In this document: piece after piece, positions 25,038-33,169 of the stretch | Layout: the number at the start of each line of letters is the position of its first letter | How positions within the stretch are numbered: position 1 is the first letter of the stretch | DNA from: Neisseriales bacterium | GTDB lineage: Bacteria; Pseudomonadota; Gammaproteobacteria; Burkholderiales; UBA11063 | Direction: 5' to 3' | NCBI GenBank assembly: GCA_008017155.1 | Contig: SSGX01000041.1 | Coordinates: 1-48,211 of the forward strand | DNA length: 48,211 bases | The notes under the pieces: model-generated | What the model saw: only the letters and a program-made list of their open reading frames with translations | Told to the model about the DNA's origin: nothing | Database searches by the model: none | Translations under genes and position numbers: made by a program

Positions 25038-26531
25038 ATGTTATTGGAACAACGTATTGCAAGATATATTAAAGAGGAGGCTGAAAAATTAATTAAACGC
25101 TATAATTTATATCATAATGTTGTACATGTAGAATATGTAAGAAATAAAAAACGGTTAGGTGATAACTGCCCTAATAAAGATATAAAATTTCCAGATTATT
25201 GGCAAGATAATAGAAAATTTAATCCTTTTTACGTCAGGAAAAAATATAAAGCTATCGCTAAGTCGATTACAAAAAAAATAATATCTAGAGAATATAAGCC
25301 GAATCAACCTTATGTGCGGCAAGTCCCGAAGTCAGATGGAACTACTCGAGATGTTACAATTTTTCAAATTCAAGACGCTGCTATTTCAAAAATGTATTTC
25401 GATAAGTTACTTACAAAAAATAAACATCGATTTAGTTCATTTTCATATGCATATAGAAATGATCGAAATGTACATTTTGCCATTCAAGATATTTTTGTGG
25501 ATTTTCAGAATCATAATAGAATGTTTGTTGCTGAGTTCGATTTTTCTAAGTTTTTCCCGTCTATCTCCCATAAATTTTTAAAACTTCAATTTGACGAAAA
25601 TGGTTTTAATATCAGCGATGAGGAAAAATTTATTATCAATTCCTTTTTAGCTATAAATACCAATGATAATACAGGAATTCCACAGGGAACCTCTTTAAGT
25701 TTATTTTTAGCAAATTTATCATGTTGGTATATTGATAAGGAGTTAGAGAAGTTAGGCGTAAAGTTTGCCCGTTATGCTGATGATACATTAATTTGGTCTA
25801 GCGACTACTCAAAGATTAATGCGGCATGTACTATCATAAATAACTTTTCTAAAACTTCAGGGATTAAAATAAATGTTAAAAAATCTGCTGGTGTTTCATT
25901 AATAACCCAAACTAATTTACCCTCAGAAATAAAAAAATCAAATTATATTGATTTCTTAGGTTACTCCGTAACGATTGAAAACATTAAAATAAAAAAAGCT
26001 TCACTCCAAAAAATAAAACATCAAGTGTCTTATTTGTTATATCGCAATTTAATTCAGCCATTTAGGAAAAGTCTAATTATAAATCATAACGTGTCAACAA
26101 AAGCTGCTGTTGCTATAGCAATTATGCAAATTAGGCGGTATCTTTATGGAGGCTTAACAGATAAACATTTAAAAGATTATATATCCGGTCGAATAGCAAA
26201 AATATACTTTAAGGGCATCATGTCATTTTATCCACTAGTAAATGATGAGGAGCAATTAAAAAAATTGGACGGATGGATGATTTCTACTATTTTTAGAACA
26301 TTAAAACTACATAGTAAGTTAGTTCACAACAGTGATTTTAGCTTTGTTGATATTAGGAACAATAGCGAATTATTGAAATTTTTTAGAACTCAAAAGATTA
26401 ATATTTCAGATAAAGAAATAGATTTACAAATCCCGAGCTTCATGAGGGTATATCGAGCGATTAATAGAGGAATACTAGATTTTGGTATTGAAGGTATTAT
26501 GAACCCTAGATCACTAAACTATGATTATTAG
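25038..26531 (+). CDS. Stand-alone reverse transcriptase, candidate defence-associated (UG/DRT type)
   Basis: A 497-residue protein with all core RT motifs: VRQVPKSDGTTRDVTIF (motif 1), FSSFSYAYR, catalytic Asp168 in AEFDFSKFFPSI, GIPQGTSLSLFLANL from 213, catalytic YADD at 246-249, TSGIKINVKKS and IDFLGYSV. About 180 mostly helical residues follow without a maturase, HNH or protease domain. Retron hallmarks (NAxxH, VTG) are not seen, and no intron domain V lies downstream, so retron and group II intron are unlikely. Single RT genes with an upstream noncoding RNA include the phage-defence classes DRT2 (UG2) and DRT9 (UG28); size and layout would fit the latter, but assignment needs a profile search. 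AAGGAG lies five bases before the ATG. Codon use is even more AT-rich than nearby core genes, consistent with transfer. Confidence 0.88.
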   Translation: MLLEQRIARYIKEEAEKLIKRYNLYHNVVHVEYVRNKKRLGDNCPNKDIKFPDYWQDNRKFNPFYVRKKYKAIAKSITKKIISREYKPNQPYVRQVPKSDGTTRDVTIFQIQDAAISKMYFDKLLTKNKHRFSSFSYAYRNDRNVHFAIQDIFVDFQNHNRMFVAEFDFSKFFPSISHKFLKLQFDENGFNISDEEKFIINSFLAINTNDNTGIPQGTSLSLFLANLSCWYIDKELEKLGVKFARYADDTLIWSSDYSKINAACTIINNFSKTSGIKINVKKSAGVSLITQTNLPSEIKKSNYIDFLGYSVTIENIKIKKASLQKIKHQVSYLLYRNLIQPFRKSLIINHNVSTKAAVAIAIMQIRRYLYGGLTDKHLKDYISGRIAKIYFKGIMSFYPLVNDEEQLKKLDGWMISTIFRTLKLHSKLVHNSDFSFVDIRNNSELLKFFRTQKINISDKEIDLQIPSFMRVYRAINRGILDFGIEGIMNPRSLNYDY

Positions 26532-26600
26532 AGATAAGTCATTTTTGGCTATCTATCTATTTCTTTAAAGGTAATTTCATCGCGGTTTAACAGTTAATTA

Positions 26601-26804
26601 TTATGCGTTTTCCCTTTGCTTACAAAAATAACGATTAATATCCAGCTCTATCCAGACATCTTTTGCTTTATGGTTGCTATAAATAAACTGCCCGCTAGCC
26701 AGTTTACCGATTAGCGTATAGTTTGTTACCTCAGCTACCGGGTAGCGAACCGACATCCCAGTTTTATATACTCCTCCATCATCAAGTGGGGTTGAAAATA
26801 GCAT
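26601..26804 (-). CDS. Small hypothetical protein
   Basis: A 67-residue frame on the lower strand, between the RT and the LysR fragment. The text MLFSTPLDDGGVYKTGMSVR then LIGKLASGQFIYSNHKAKDV has protein-like composition but matches no family I know. There is no clear ribosome site directly before the ATG (AGGAA is too far). It may be a real small gene, the remnant of a larger one, or a chance frame. It sits within a stretch of broken genes, which favours a remnant. Confidence 0.35.
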   Translation of the reverse strand: MLFSTPLDDGGVYKTGMSVRYPVAEVTNYTLIGKLASGQFIYSNHKAKDVWIELDINRYFCKQRENA

Positions 26805-26831
26805 CTTGATAGTGTTATTATTCCTAATATA

Positions 26832-27056
26832 GAGCAGAACTCGCTTTTAATTTGTCAAGCAACTAACCCTCAGTCTGGTGAGTTGGAAACAGTTACGATT
26901 AATAATCCGAAGGCTTCTTATGGTGGTAGTATTGGTGGTAAATTTTTGGTACTTGCCCATCAGGGAATATCCAGTTTGCCAGATATGATGGTTACACAGG
27001 AGGTTACTGAAGGTAAATTAGTTAAAGTTTTATCTAAGTATGCTTTGATTGTCTAG
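26832..27056 (+). pseudogene. Fragment of a LysR-type regulator (effector-binding domain)
   Basis: Frame of 74 codons without a start, ending at a TAG. GGKFLVLAHQGISSLPDMMV then EGKLVKVLSKYAL matches the last part of a LysR effector domain (the usual AGLGIALLPDFLV and GRLVPVL pattern). The N-terminal helix-turn-helix and most of the effector domain are missing, so this is a remnant. Its last bases merge with GCTTTGATTGTCTAGCCCC, nearly the same as the end of the IS1595 relic at 28486-28505, suggesting that insertion or deletion by such an element cut the gene. Confidence 0.5.
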
Positions 27057-27065
27057 CCCCTAGAG

Positions 27066-27857
27066 TTATTTTAAGGTTCGATAGCCAAGCAAACTAACCC
27101 AGTTATATTTTTGAGCTTGGTCTTTTAAATTCTGGTTATTTTTACGAATATTAAATTTTATTTGTACTACTTTACGCTCAACAATAATTTCTTTCCATTT
27201 TACATAAATGTTAGTTTTTATATTTATCTCTTTAATGCTTTGATCCAAAACTTTTTGCTTAAAATTATTATAGCGACCGTAATTACCAATTAAACGCATT
27301 TCCTCTTTTAACATCTCAAGATCAAAAGTGACCTCACCAAAATATTTTCCTAATACCATATATAATGAAGAAGCATTACTAGAATTAAGCTTGATCACAT
27401 GATGCCAATTGCCATTGGGGTGCTTGGCACGAATATCCAGTAAAACCTGAATTATTATACTCTCATATTTTAAATATAAGTCTGAATTCTCAAGCTTAAA
27501 ATAACTAAGGATTGGAACTAGTTCAAATTCTTCCGTAAGAATATTGCGAATTATCAAATGTCGACTAAGTAAGCCTGAACCAATTTCTTCTAGAATTGTG
27601 GATAAGGGTACTGTTTTATTTTCAAATAGTTTTTGCAAGATTGGAGCAGAGATTTTTAGTTCTTTTTTAGCGCCTATTTTTACCAATTCAAAATCATCTA
27701 GAGAAGTTTGATCTAGAATAAAACCAACTAGTTTTAATTCATTATCGGTAAAATAGGCTCGATGTTCAATAAGATAGTGTTGGAAAACTTGTAAGATGGC
27801 GCGATTGGAGTAATTAAGATTTTTCTCATTGATTAACTTTATCATTGGATCGATCAT
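27066..27857 (-). CDS. Plasmid-type replication initiator (Rep_3 family)
   Basis: A 263-residue protein with the two winged-helix halves of Rep_3 (RepB/RepA-type) initiators, which bind iterons and open a plasmid origin. The second half has the most telling text: YGRYNNFKQKVLDQSIKEIN, then KTNIYVKWKEIIVERKVVQI and FNIRKNN, the usual xYxxFKxxVLxxAxxEIN...RKV.xIxFxI pattern. The first half includes SLYMVLGKYFG and EMLKEEMRLIGN. It has no partner partition or mobilisation gene here and sits in a chromosomal context, so it marks an integrated plasmid remnant or a borrowed gene. The region upstream shows imperfect dyads but no clean iteron array. Confidence 0.7.
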   Translation of the reverse strand: MIDPMIKLINEKNLNYSNRAILQVFQHYLIEHRAYFTDNELKLVGFILDQTSLDDFELVKIGAKKELKISAPILQKLFENKTVPLSTILEEIGSGLLSRHLIIRNILTEEFELVPILSYFKLENSDLYLKYESIIIQVLLDIRAKHPNGNWHHVIKLNSSNASSLYMVLGKYFGEVTFDLEMLKEEMRLIGNYGRYNNFKQKVLDQSIKEINIKTNIYVKWKEIIVERKVVQIKFNIRKNNQNLKDQAQKYNWVSLLGYRTLK

Positions 27858-28375
27858 TGTTGTACGTTATTCCCTTTTAATACGAATAAGTGTATTAATT
27901 ATACGATAACTTATACTACATCTTGTAAGAAAATTATAGTTTTTAGGTTTTTTGCTACATTTAGTTTTTAAAAAATAAAGAGCATTTAAGCGAAGTATTA
28001 CATTTTTAAACTTATTATAATGGGTATGAAAATCATGTCTATATTATTTGAAATATTAAAATTAGTTCATTTAAAACTCCAAAATACAATTTACTCGAGC
28101 TAGAAATTTTCAGGTGAATAAAGCAGAAATAAATAACTAAATTGCTTTAATTTTACCTGCTTTAGGATCTGATTGCTGCCGTGGGATGATTTAGATTTTG
28201 TTTGATCTGGAGTGTAGCTATTTATCCTCATTTGTGATATTGTGAATGAAGTTGACACCAGCGATAAGCTCTCTGAAATAATAATGGAGGCTGGATATAT
28301 ATTGGTCGACTTAGTCAATACCAAATTTAATTGAATTTAAGATATAAAAAACCCATATCCTGAACTTTATTAATA
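27858..28375. other. Gene-poor region upstream of rep
   Basis: No supported gene on either strand. Directly upstream of the Rep start there is an interrupted dyad, ATAAGT...ACTTAT, within 27889-27914 and two related words TACGAATAAG and TACGATAAC, possibly Rep or promoter binding sites. A rightward frame ending near 28334 reads LSEIIMEAGYILVDLVNTKF, protein-like but without a start or known family. The stretch looks like decayed mobile DNA. Confidence 0.4.
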
Positions 28376-28504
28376 GGGCTAGACAATAAAGGCACATTTT
28401 AACTTACATCTAAAAGAATGAGTTAGGCTCAATTATCGAAATGATAATCTCTATGCTACAATACTAAAATTGGTTAGATATAATCCGCTTTGATTCTCTA
28501 GCCC
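28376..28504 (+). mobile_element. Remnant of an IS1595-family element
   Basis: Perfect 8-bp terminal inverted repeats GGGCTAGA (28376-28383) and TCTAGCCC (28497-28504) enclose only about 110 bases. These encode, with one in-frame stop and a small deletion, the end of an ISXO2-like transposase: AHFNLHLKE-stop, then NYRNDNLYATILKLVRYNPL and a stop at 28491-28493. This parallels the C-terminus of the intact frame at 9291 (FYLHLKECEFRFNNR, then LVKREPL). It is therefore an internally deleted copy, now MITE-like in size. No exact target duplication is visible. Confidence 0.7.
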
Positions 28505-28620
28505 CATTATCGGCTACCATAAATCTTTTGACAGTCGTTATTAGATGATGAAATAATCCACACTGAATTTGAAATCTAATAATAAAAATAGTTAACCAAA
28601 ACCTAAAGAGAGTATTTATT

Positions 28621-31515
28621 ATGAAATTAAAATCTGAAAAACTAATGAAAACCTTAGTGGTTTCCCTCGCATTAAGTCTTGGTGCCGGAACTTTAAGTAG
28701 TTGCAACTCAGGATTGCAAACAAATTCAGGAGCAGCGGTACAAGATAGCAGTAATAATGGTATGTTAGTTACTCTGAAAGATAATTTCGAAACTGGAGCC
28801 CCGCTTAGCAAAAATCAAAGTTACGTGCTAGTAAGTAGTGATTCGCAAAATAATATCTTAGCAGCGCAGGTAATTAATTGTAGTAATTTTGATTATTGTA
28901 AGGTTTCCTTAACCGGTACTGATAAAGCTAGTTCTAACCGTATTTATTTACGGATCTTAAATAACAGTGGCGGTTTGATTGCCGCTAGTTCAATAAATCT
29001 GGATAATTACTCAGCAAAAAGTAACCACCCAAATAGCTCACCGGTAGTTTTTTCCGAAGTGAGTACCGGAAACTATATCTTAGATAAAATGTCACAAGTA
29101 GGTTTTGCTCTGCTTCCCGGTTATAATGGTGATATAGACGCTGATTTGGCAAATAAGATCGGCTTGGATGACAGTGATTATGAAGATCTGGTTACACCTA
29201 TTGCGGCATACATGGCAGCTAATTCACTAGGGTTGAATGTTAGCGAAACCGATGGGATTTTAAGACTTTGGCATAATATCTATGGCTATTCAATTGAAGA
29301 CTCTGAAGATGCCGAAGATTATGTAGCACCAGCTCCAAAAACAATAGCTAATAATTTAGTTAGCTCATTATCAGCAAGCGCTGAGAATAGTTCTACAGAA
29401 TTACAAACCAATAGCCAATTGGGAATTAATTACTCGGACAGCAAGACCCTACTAGATAAAATTTCAGTGGCCAACGCCCCAACCGTATTATCTGGGGGCA
29501 GTAGCTCCAAGGCAGCTAGCCTTAAGGCTGGAGGAGCCGCTGGGGGTAAACTAACTATCCCTACGGAAACAGCTAAAGGCGCCCAACAAGCACTTACTTC
29601 AATATTAAAAAGTGTAAAAGGAGAACAAGCCGCTGCAACCAAAGAACAGCAGGAAACGATCAAGATTGCCAAAGGTGTTTTAGCCCTTGCTTTTGGCGCG
29701 ATAAACACTGCAGCGCCAGGTGTTGGAACCGTATTGTCGCTGACTAGTGATACTCTTTTTGACTTTTTCTACCCAGAGAGTAAAAGTAATCCTAATTCAG
29801 TGCTGGTTACTGGATTAAATCAGATTGATCAGTCAGTAAATCGCTTAATTGATTCTAATTTCCAACAATCGCAAACCGAAAATATGAATAGTCTGTATGG
29901 TGCCCGGATTGTTAGTGAAGATCTAAGCGGTAGCTTATCGGTAAGCACTAATAACTATACCAATATACTTCAAAGTGGTAGCGAGCTTGCGGCAAAAGCT
30001 AAAGTAAATATAAATGAGTCTGATCCTGAGTTTGTCTATGCCTCATTAGCCGATGATTATATAACCTATTCAGATAATAAACAAAATGCAATCGATGAAG
30101 TCAAAGGGATATTTAATAATTTGCAGGAAGCAAATAGTATAGTCAAACAGGCGGATCAAATTAGTAATCGAAAACGCATTGAAGATTATATGAATAAATT
30201 AAATAAAGTTAGAAGTGATAACCTGCAAATATTAACCAATAACATCTATAACTATAAAACTGCTGACTACGGAAATTTTGATTATATTCAAATTGACGAG
30301 GGGTACTATGCCAATATTATTTCTTTAGAAACAACAACCCTTACAACTCTTGAAAAAGCACGCAATTTACAGTTAGGTGCCGTATATTTGAAACTAAAAT
30401 CAAAGTATAAGAATAGTTTTGGTAGTATTTATATTGCAGAGGAAGGAGTTGGTTCAAATTATGAAGAGGCGGTGAAAGCAATCAATAAAAACTATAAAGC
30501 CAGGATGACAAATGTGGTTACTGCATTTAATAGCGAATTAAAAAAAACCAGTTCATTATCTGAGGCACTGCAATATTATGAACCAGGATTACTTGATATA
30601 ATTCCGGGACAAACAGAACCAGTTTGTTCAATCACCTATTGGGATGGAGTTAATTTAGAGACCAGCTGTAAAGGTATGGGTCCACATGGTAAGGATTTAG
30701 TAGAACGAATTAATAATGTAAAAGATACCTGTGGCGAAAATAAAATTAACTTACATGGAACTAGATTGTATTGTACGACTCAATTAGTCGCAAATGTTAC
30801 CATGCTAAACAAAGACAGCTGGTTAAAATATAAGGGTGCTGATGATCCGTGGGCAAGCCTTTTCGGGCTGGAGCAGTTTAAAGCTTTAACTTGGGGAAAT
30901 CATGTCAACCAAAAAAGAACTTACTGGAAAGATATGGATAACAAAAATGAAGAAAACCTATCCACACGCTTGATGACTGTAGCCAGTACCCGAACTTTAG
31001 GATTAAAACCGGGCTATTTGCCGACTCTTGGCGGTTCGGAGTTTGCCGTTGTGGCAAGAGCTGAATGGTATTCATTCTTGCTCCTTCTTTCTGATATGCG
31101 CGATATCTGGATGAGCCTTGGCTGTGTAACATCTGATTGTAAACTAACTGCTTCCGATCGTACAAATGGAGGACTTCAGGGGCAAGAGATTTATTTCTCA
31201 AATGGTGATATGGTTACTATTGAATTACCCTATAGCCAGACTGGCAGACAGACTTTCTACTTTAGCGCTGCAAATACCGGTACTAAGGGCCGCCCACTAC
31301 CTAGCGGAAATTGGATTAAGAATTGTGATCCTGCTTCAATTCTTTTTTATAATGGAGTGTTAACCGCACGTTGCTCAAATGGCAAATGGGACGCATATCA
31401 AAATAATCTAAAGGTAAAAACAACCTTAAATGTTGATAAGCAATGTTTCCTTGGTTCACCATTAACAACAGATCAAGCTACTGGCAATCTGGTATGTAAA
31501 CAACCAAGAAGCTAA
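28621..31515 (+). CDS. Very large secreted lipoprotein, possibly toxin-like
   Basis: A 964-residue lipoprotein: signal up to LSLGAGTLSSC (lipobox LSSC), mature start CNSG. Residues about 345-390 contain AKGVLALAFGAINTAAPGVG then TVLSLTSDTLFDFFYPE, a pair of hydrophobic helices recalling the pore-forming bundle of Cry-type toxins; long helical stretches surround it. Two Cys-bearing segments near 669-720 (YWDGVNLETSCKG) and 904-964 (ILFYNGVLTARCSNGKW, later GNLVC) resemble cyanovirin-type lectin repeats. GCVTSDCKLTASD near 835 aligns loosely with the Cys cluster of the 685-residue lipoprotein. These resemblances are my reading and unproven. There is no ribosome site beyond AGAG near 28609. A terminator follows; the gene borders the accessory island. 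Confidence 0.65.
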   Translation: MKLKSEKLMKTLVVSLALSLGAGTLSSCNSGLQTNSGAAVQDSSNNGMLVTLKDNFETGAPLSKNQSYVLVSSDSQNNILAAQVINCSNFDYCKVSLTGTDKASSNRIYLRILNNSGGLIAASSINLDNYSAKSNHPNSSPVVFSEVSTGNYILDKMSQVGFALLPGYNGDIDADLANKIGLDDSDYEDLVTPIAAYMAANSLGLNVSETDGILRLWHNIYGYSIEDSEDAEDYVAPAPKTIANNLVSSLSASAENSSTELQTNSQLGINYSDSKTLLDKISVANAPTVLSGGSSSKAASLKAGGAAGGKLTIPTETAKGAQQALTSILKSVKGEQAAATKEQQETIKIAKGVLALAFGAINTAAPGVGTVLSLTSDTLFDFFYPESKSNPNSVLVTGLNQIDQSVNRLIDSNFQQSQTENMNSLYGARIVSEDLSGSLSVSTNNYTNILQSGSELAAKAKVNINESDPEFVYASLADDYITYSDNKQNAIDEVKGIFNNLQEANSIVKQADQISNRKRIEDYMNKLNKVRSDNLQILTNNIYNYKTADYGNFDYIQIDEGYYANIISLETTTLTTLEKARNLQLGAVYLKLKSKYKNSFGSIYIAEEGVGSNYEEAVKAINKNYKARMTNVVTAFNSELKKTSSLSEALQYYEPGLLDIIPGQTEPVCSITYWDGVNLETSCKGMGPHGKDLVERINNVKDTCGENKINLHGTRLYCTTQLVANVTMLNKDSWLKYKGADDPWASLFGLEQFKALTWGNHVNQKRTYWKDMDNKNEENLSTRLMTVASTRTLGLKPGYLPTLGGSEFAVVARAEWYSFLLLLSDMRDIWMSLGCVTSDCKLTASDRTNGGLQGQEIYFSNGDMVTIELPYSQTGRQTFYFSAANTGTKGRPLPSGNWIKNCDPASILFYNGVLTARCSNGKWDAYQNNLKVKTTLNVDKQCFLGSPLTTDQATGNLVCKQPRS

Positions 31516-31527
31516 TAACTAAGCGAA

Positions 31528-31555
31528 GTACCCGGTTTATGACTGGGTGCTTTTT
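31528..31555 (+). terminator. Rho-independent terminator of the 964-residue lipoprotein gene
   Basis: A 9-bp stem (31528-31536 with 31542-31550, two wobbles), five-base loop, then T5. It lies 12 bases after the stop. Confidence 0.85.
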
Positions 31556-31583
31556 ATATTTATGAAATATTAATTGAGGTCAT

Positions 31584-32666
31584 ATGAAATTGAAAAAAAT
31601 ACTTGGATTATGTAGTTTGGCATTGCTTATTAGTGCTTGTCAGAATAAGCCAGCCTACTATGCATATACCATAAATTATATGGATGATACCATTAGTGTG
31701 TATAAACTAAATCAGAAAACTGGCGATTTAACCTCCCTAAATAAAAATAAACAACCAACAGGGAAAAGCCCATTTGATTTGGAAATGACGCCAACAAAAG
31801 ATTTTTTATATGTTGCAAATACAGATGACAGTACGATTTCCATGTTTAAAGTTAACCATGATAATGGTATGCTGACAAGTCTATCACCAGCAACTATTGC
31901 CAGTAGAAAAAAACCAATATCTTTGGCTATACACCCATCCGGTAATTATTTATATGTTGCAAATTCAGGGGATGACAGTGTCTCTGCTTATAAAGTTGAT
32001 CAAAGTAACGGTCAACTAGCACTGTTAGCCACCGTTTCGACTGGACGTGCTCCAATGCAAATAAAACTAGATGCAAGTGGTAGGTATTTATATAGTACCA
32101 ATTCCAAAGACAATACCATTTCAATGTTTAAAATTGATCCGGCTAGTGGTAAATTATCAGCATTAAATCCGAAAACAATTAAAACTGAAGCAGCACCATT
32201 AGCTTTAGCTTTTGACCCAAGCAATCAGTTTCTATATATCACCAATACCGGCAGTAGTTCAGTAACTGGCTACGCATTTGAATCGGTAACCGGAAACTTG
32301 ACTTATGATACCAACAAACGCATTATAACTAAAGCCAACCCGGTAACTATAAATTTTAATCCGCGAAACCAGCACTTTTATGTAAATAGTTTTGATAAAA
32401 CTAATGGAAATCAAATTTCTGTGTTTTACGAAAAGGGCGATAAGTTAGTTTCCGCTCCAGCAATTTCGCTTAGTCATAGTCGAATGATTGTAGATGTGAC
32501 TTTTGCTCCATTTGGCGATTATGTTTATTTGAATGATTACCAAAATGATAGCTTGGATATTTATAAAATTGACCCGCTTAGCGGTGATATCATTAATAAA
32601 GATAAACCTAAAATTGTTTCAGCAGGCAATGCTCCGGCAAAAACCCTCTTGGTCGAGTTGAAGTAA
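31584..32666 (+). CDS. Beta-propeller lipoprotein (lactonase / YncE-like)
   Basis: A 360-residue lipoprotein (signal MKLKKILGLCSLALLISAC, lipobox ISAC). The mature protein consists of about seven similar blades of 45 residues, each with the pattern FLYVANTDDSTISMFKVN, then GxLTSL and P-L-A-x-P-S-G: for example YLYVANSGDDSVSAYKVD, YLYSTNSKDNTISMFKID and FLYITNTGSSSVTGY. This is the seven-bladed propeller of the Pgl/lactonase and YncE families. Cytosolic Pgl hydrolyses 6-phosphogluconolactone; being exported and lacking visible catalytic residues I can name, this one more likely binds a ligand or partner. Weak AGGT precedes the ATG. It is transcribed separately, with terminators on both sides. 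Confidence 0.82.
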   Translation: MKLKKILGLCSLALLISACQNKPAYYAYTINYMDDTISVYKLNQKTGDLTSLNKNKQPTGKSPFDLEMTPTKDFLYVANTDDSTISMFKVNHDNGMLTSLSPATIASRKKPISLAIHPSGNYLYVANSGDDSVSAYKVDQSNGQLALLATVSTGRAPMQIKLDASGRYLYSTNSKDNTISMFKIDPASGKLSALNPKTIKTEAAPLALAFDPSNQFLYITNTGSSSVTGYAFESVTGNLTYDTNKRIITKANPVTINFNPRNQHFYVNSFDKTNGNQISVFYEKGDKLVSAPAISLSHSRMIVDVTFAPFGDYVYLNDYQNDSLDIYKIDPLSGDIINKDKPKIVSAGNAPAKTLLVELK

Positions 32667-32683
32667 ACTCATTTCTACTTCTT

Positions 32684-32714
32684 AAGTTCTGGAATTACTT
32701 CCAGAACTTTTTTT
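32684..32714 (+). terminator. Rho-independent terminator of the propeller gene
   Basis: A perfect 10-bp stem (32684-32693 with 32700-32709), six-base loop and a seven-base T run, 18 bases after the stop. Confidence 0.92.
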
Positions 32715-32763
32715 ATACGAAAACTTCCCCTAATTTTCTAAATCTCTCACAAAACAAGTAACA

Positions 32764-32938
32764 ATGCCGGAAGCAATGATAGAGTTATTTTTACCCTACT
32801 TTAGTGTTGATATTAACACATGATTCAGAGTCGCTCCAAGCAGTAGCGATTATTTATAGAAGCTATGGCAAGGACTGGGTAGCTGAAAATGATGACCCGG
32901 GATATGGTTCATATTCTGAAATTCTGATTAGAAAATAA
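32764..32938 (+). pseudogene. Possible frameshifted gene remnant
   Basis: An ATG at 32764 opens a 19-codon frame (MPEAMIELFLPYFSVDINT). Directly after its stop, another frame continues with protein-like text: SLQAVAIIYRSYGKDWVAEN, then GYGSYSEILIRK and a stop at 32936-32938. One inserted or lost base near 32815-32825 would join them to a peptide of about 57 residues. No ribosome site or family match is seen. The remaining gap to the mraZ promoter shows nothing else. Confidence 0.25.
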
Positions 32939-33097
32939 ATTAATCACTTTTTGAGTCATTCGACGAATAGGGTAGTATTTACTACCTTGTTTCTTTTTGA
33001 TATTCACGAAATCTGTCGTTATTTTGCAACAAATGTTGTTTAGGCTCTAAATGCTATTGTAAAACCTTTGAAATATATCTACTTTTTTCTGTATTAT

Positions 33098-33125
33098 TTG
33101 ACAATATTTAAGTTTTCGTGATAAA
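33098..33125 (+). promoter_or_regulatory. Promoter of the dcw cluster (Pmra)
   Basis: A perfect TTGACA at 33098-33103 and GATAAA at 33120-33125 (spacer 16) with TG just before the -10. It lies directly upstream of the MraZ repeats and about 65 bases before the mraZ start, so it likely drives mraZ-rsmH-ftsL-ftsI and genes beyond. Confidence 0.7.
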
Positions 33126-33160
33126 GTGTAGCATTGTGGGTTAATGTGTCTATTTGTGGG
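33126..33160 (+). promoter_or_regulatory. MraZ-binding repeats (mra box)
   Basis: Four GTGxx words recur at an exact 10-base period: GTGTA (33126), GTGGG (33136), GTGTC (33146) and GTGGG (33156), separated by five AT-rich bases. MraZ proteins are known to bind TGGG-type repeats with this spacing ahead of their own gene and to repress it. The repeats begin right after the -10 box, so bound MraZ would block RNA polymerase. Confidence 0.8.
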
Positions 33161-33169
33161 GTAAATTTA

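Noticed and set aside
25038..26531. Retron or group II intron origin of the reverse transcriptase
   Set aside because: The retron marks NAxxH and VTG are not seen, there are no inverted msr/msd arms around the leader that I could identify, and no maturase domain or domain V-like RNA lies downstream. A divergent retron is not fully excluded.
28100..28324. 74-codon leftward frame upstream of the IS relic
   Set aside because: No ribosome site, Ser/Ile-rich text without family resemblance, in a decayed region; treated as chance.
33134..33169. Upstream GTG start of mraZ
   Set aside because: It lies within the MraZ repeats and would add residues absent from the family; MLGGVTHLNLD is the expected start.
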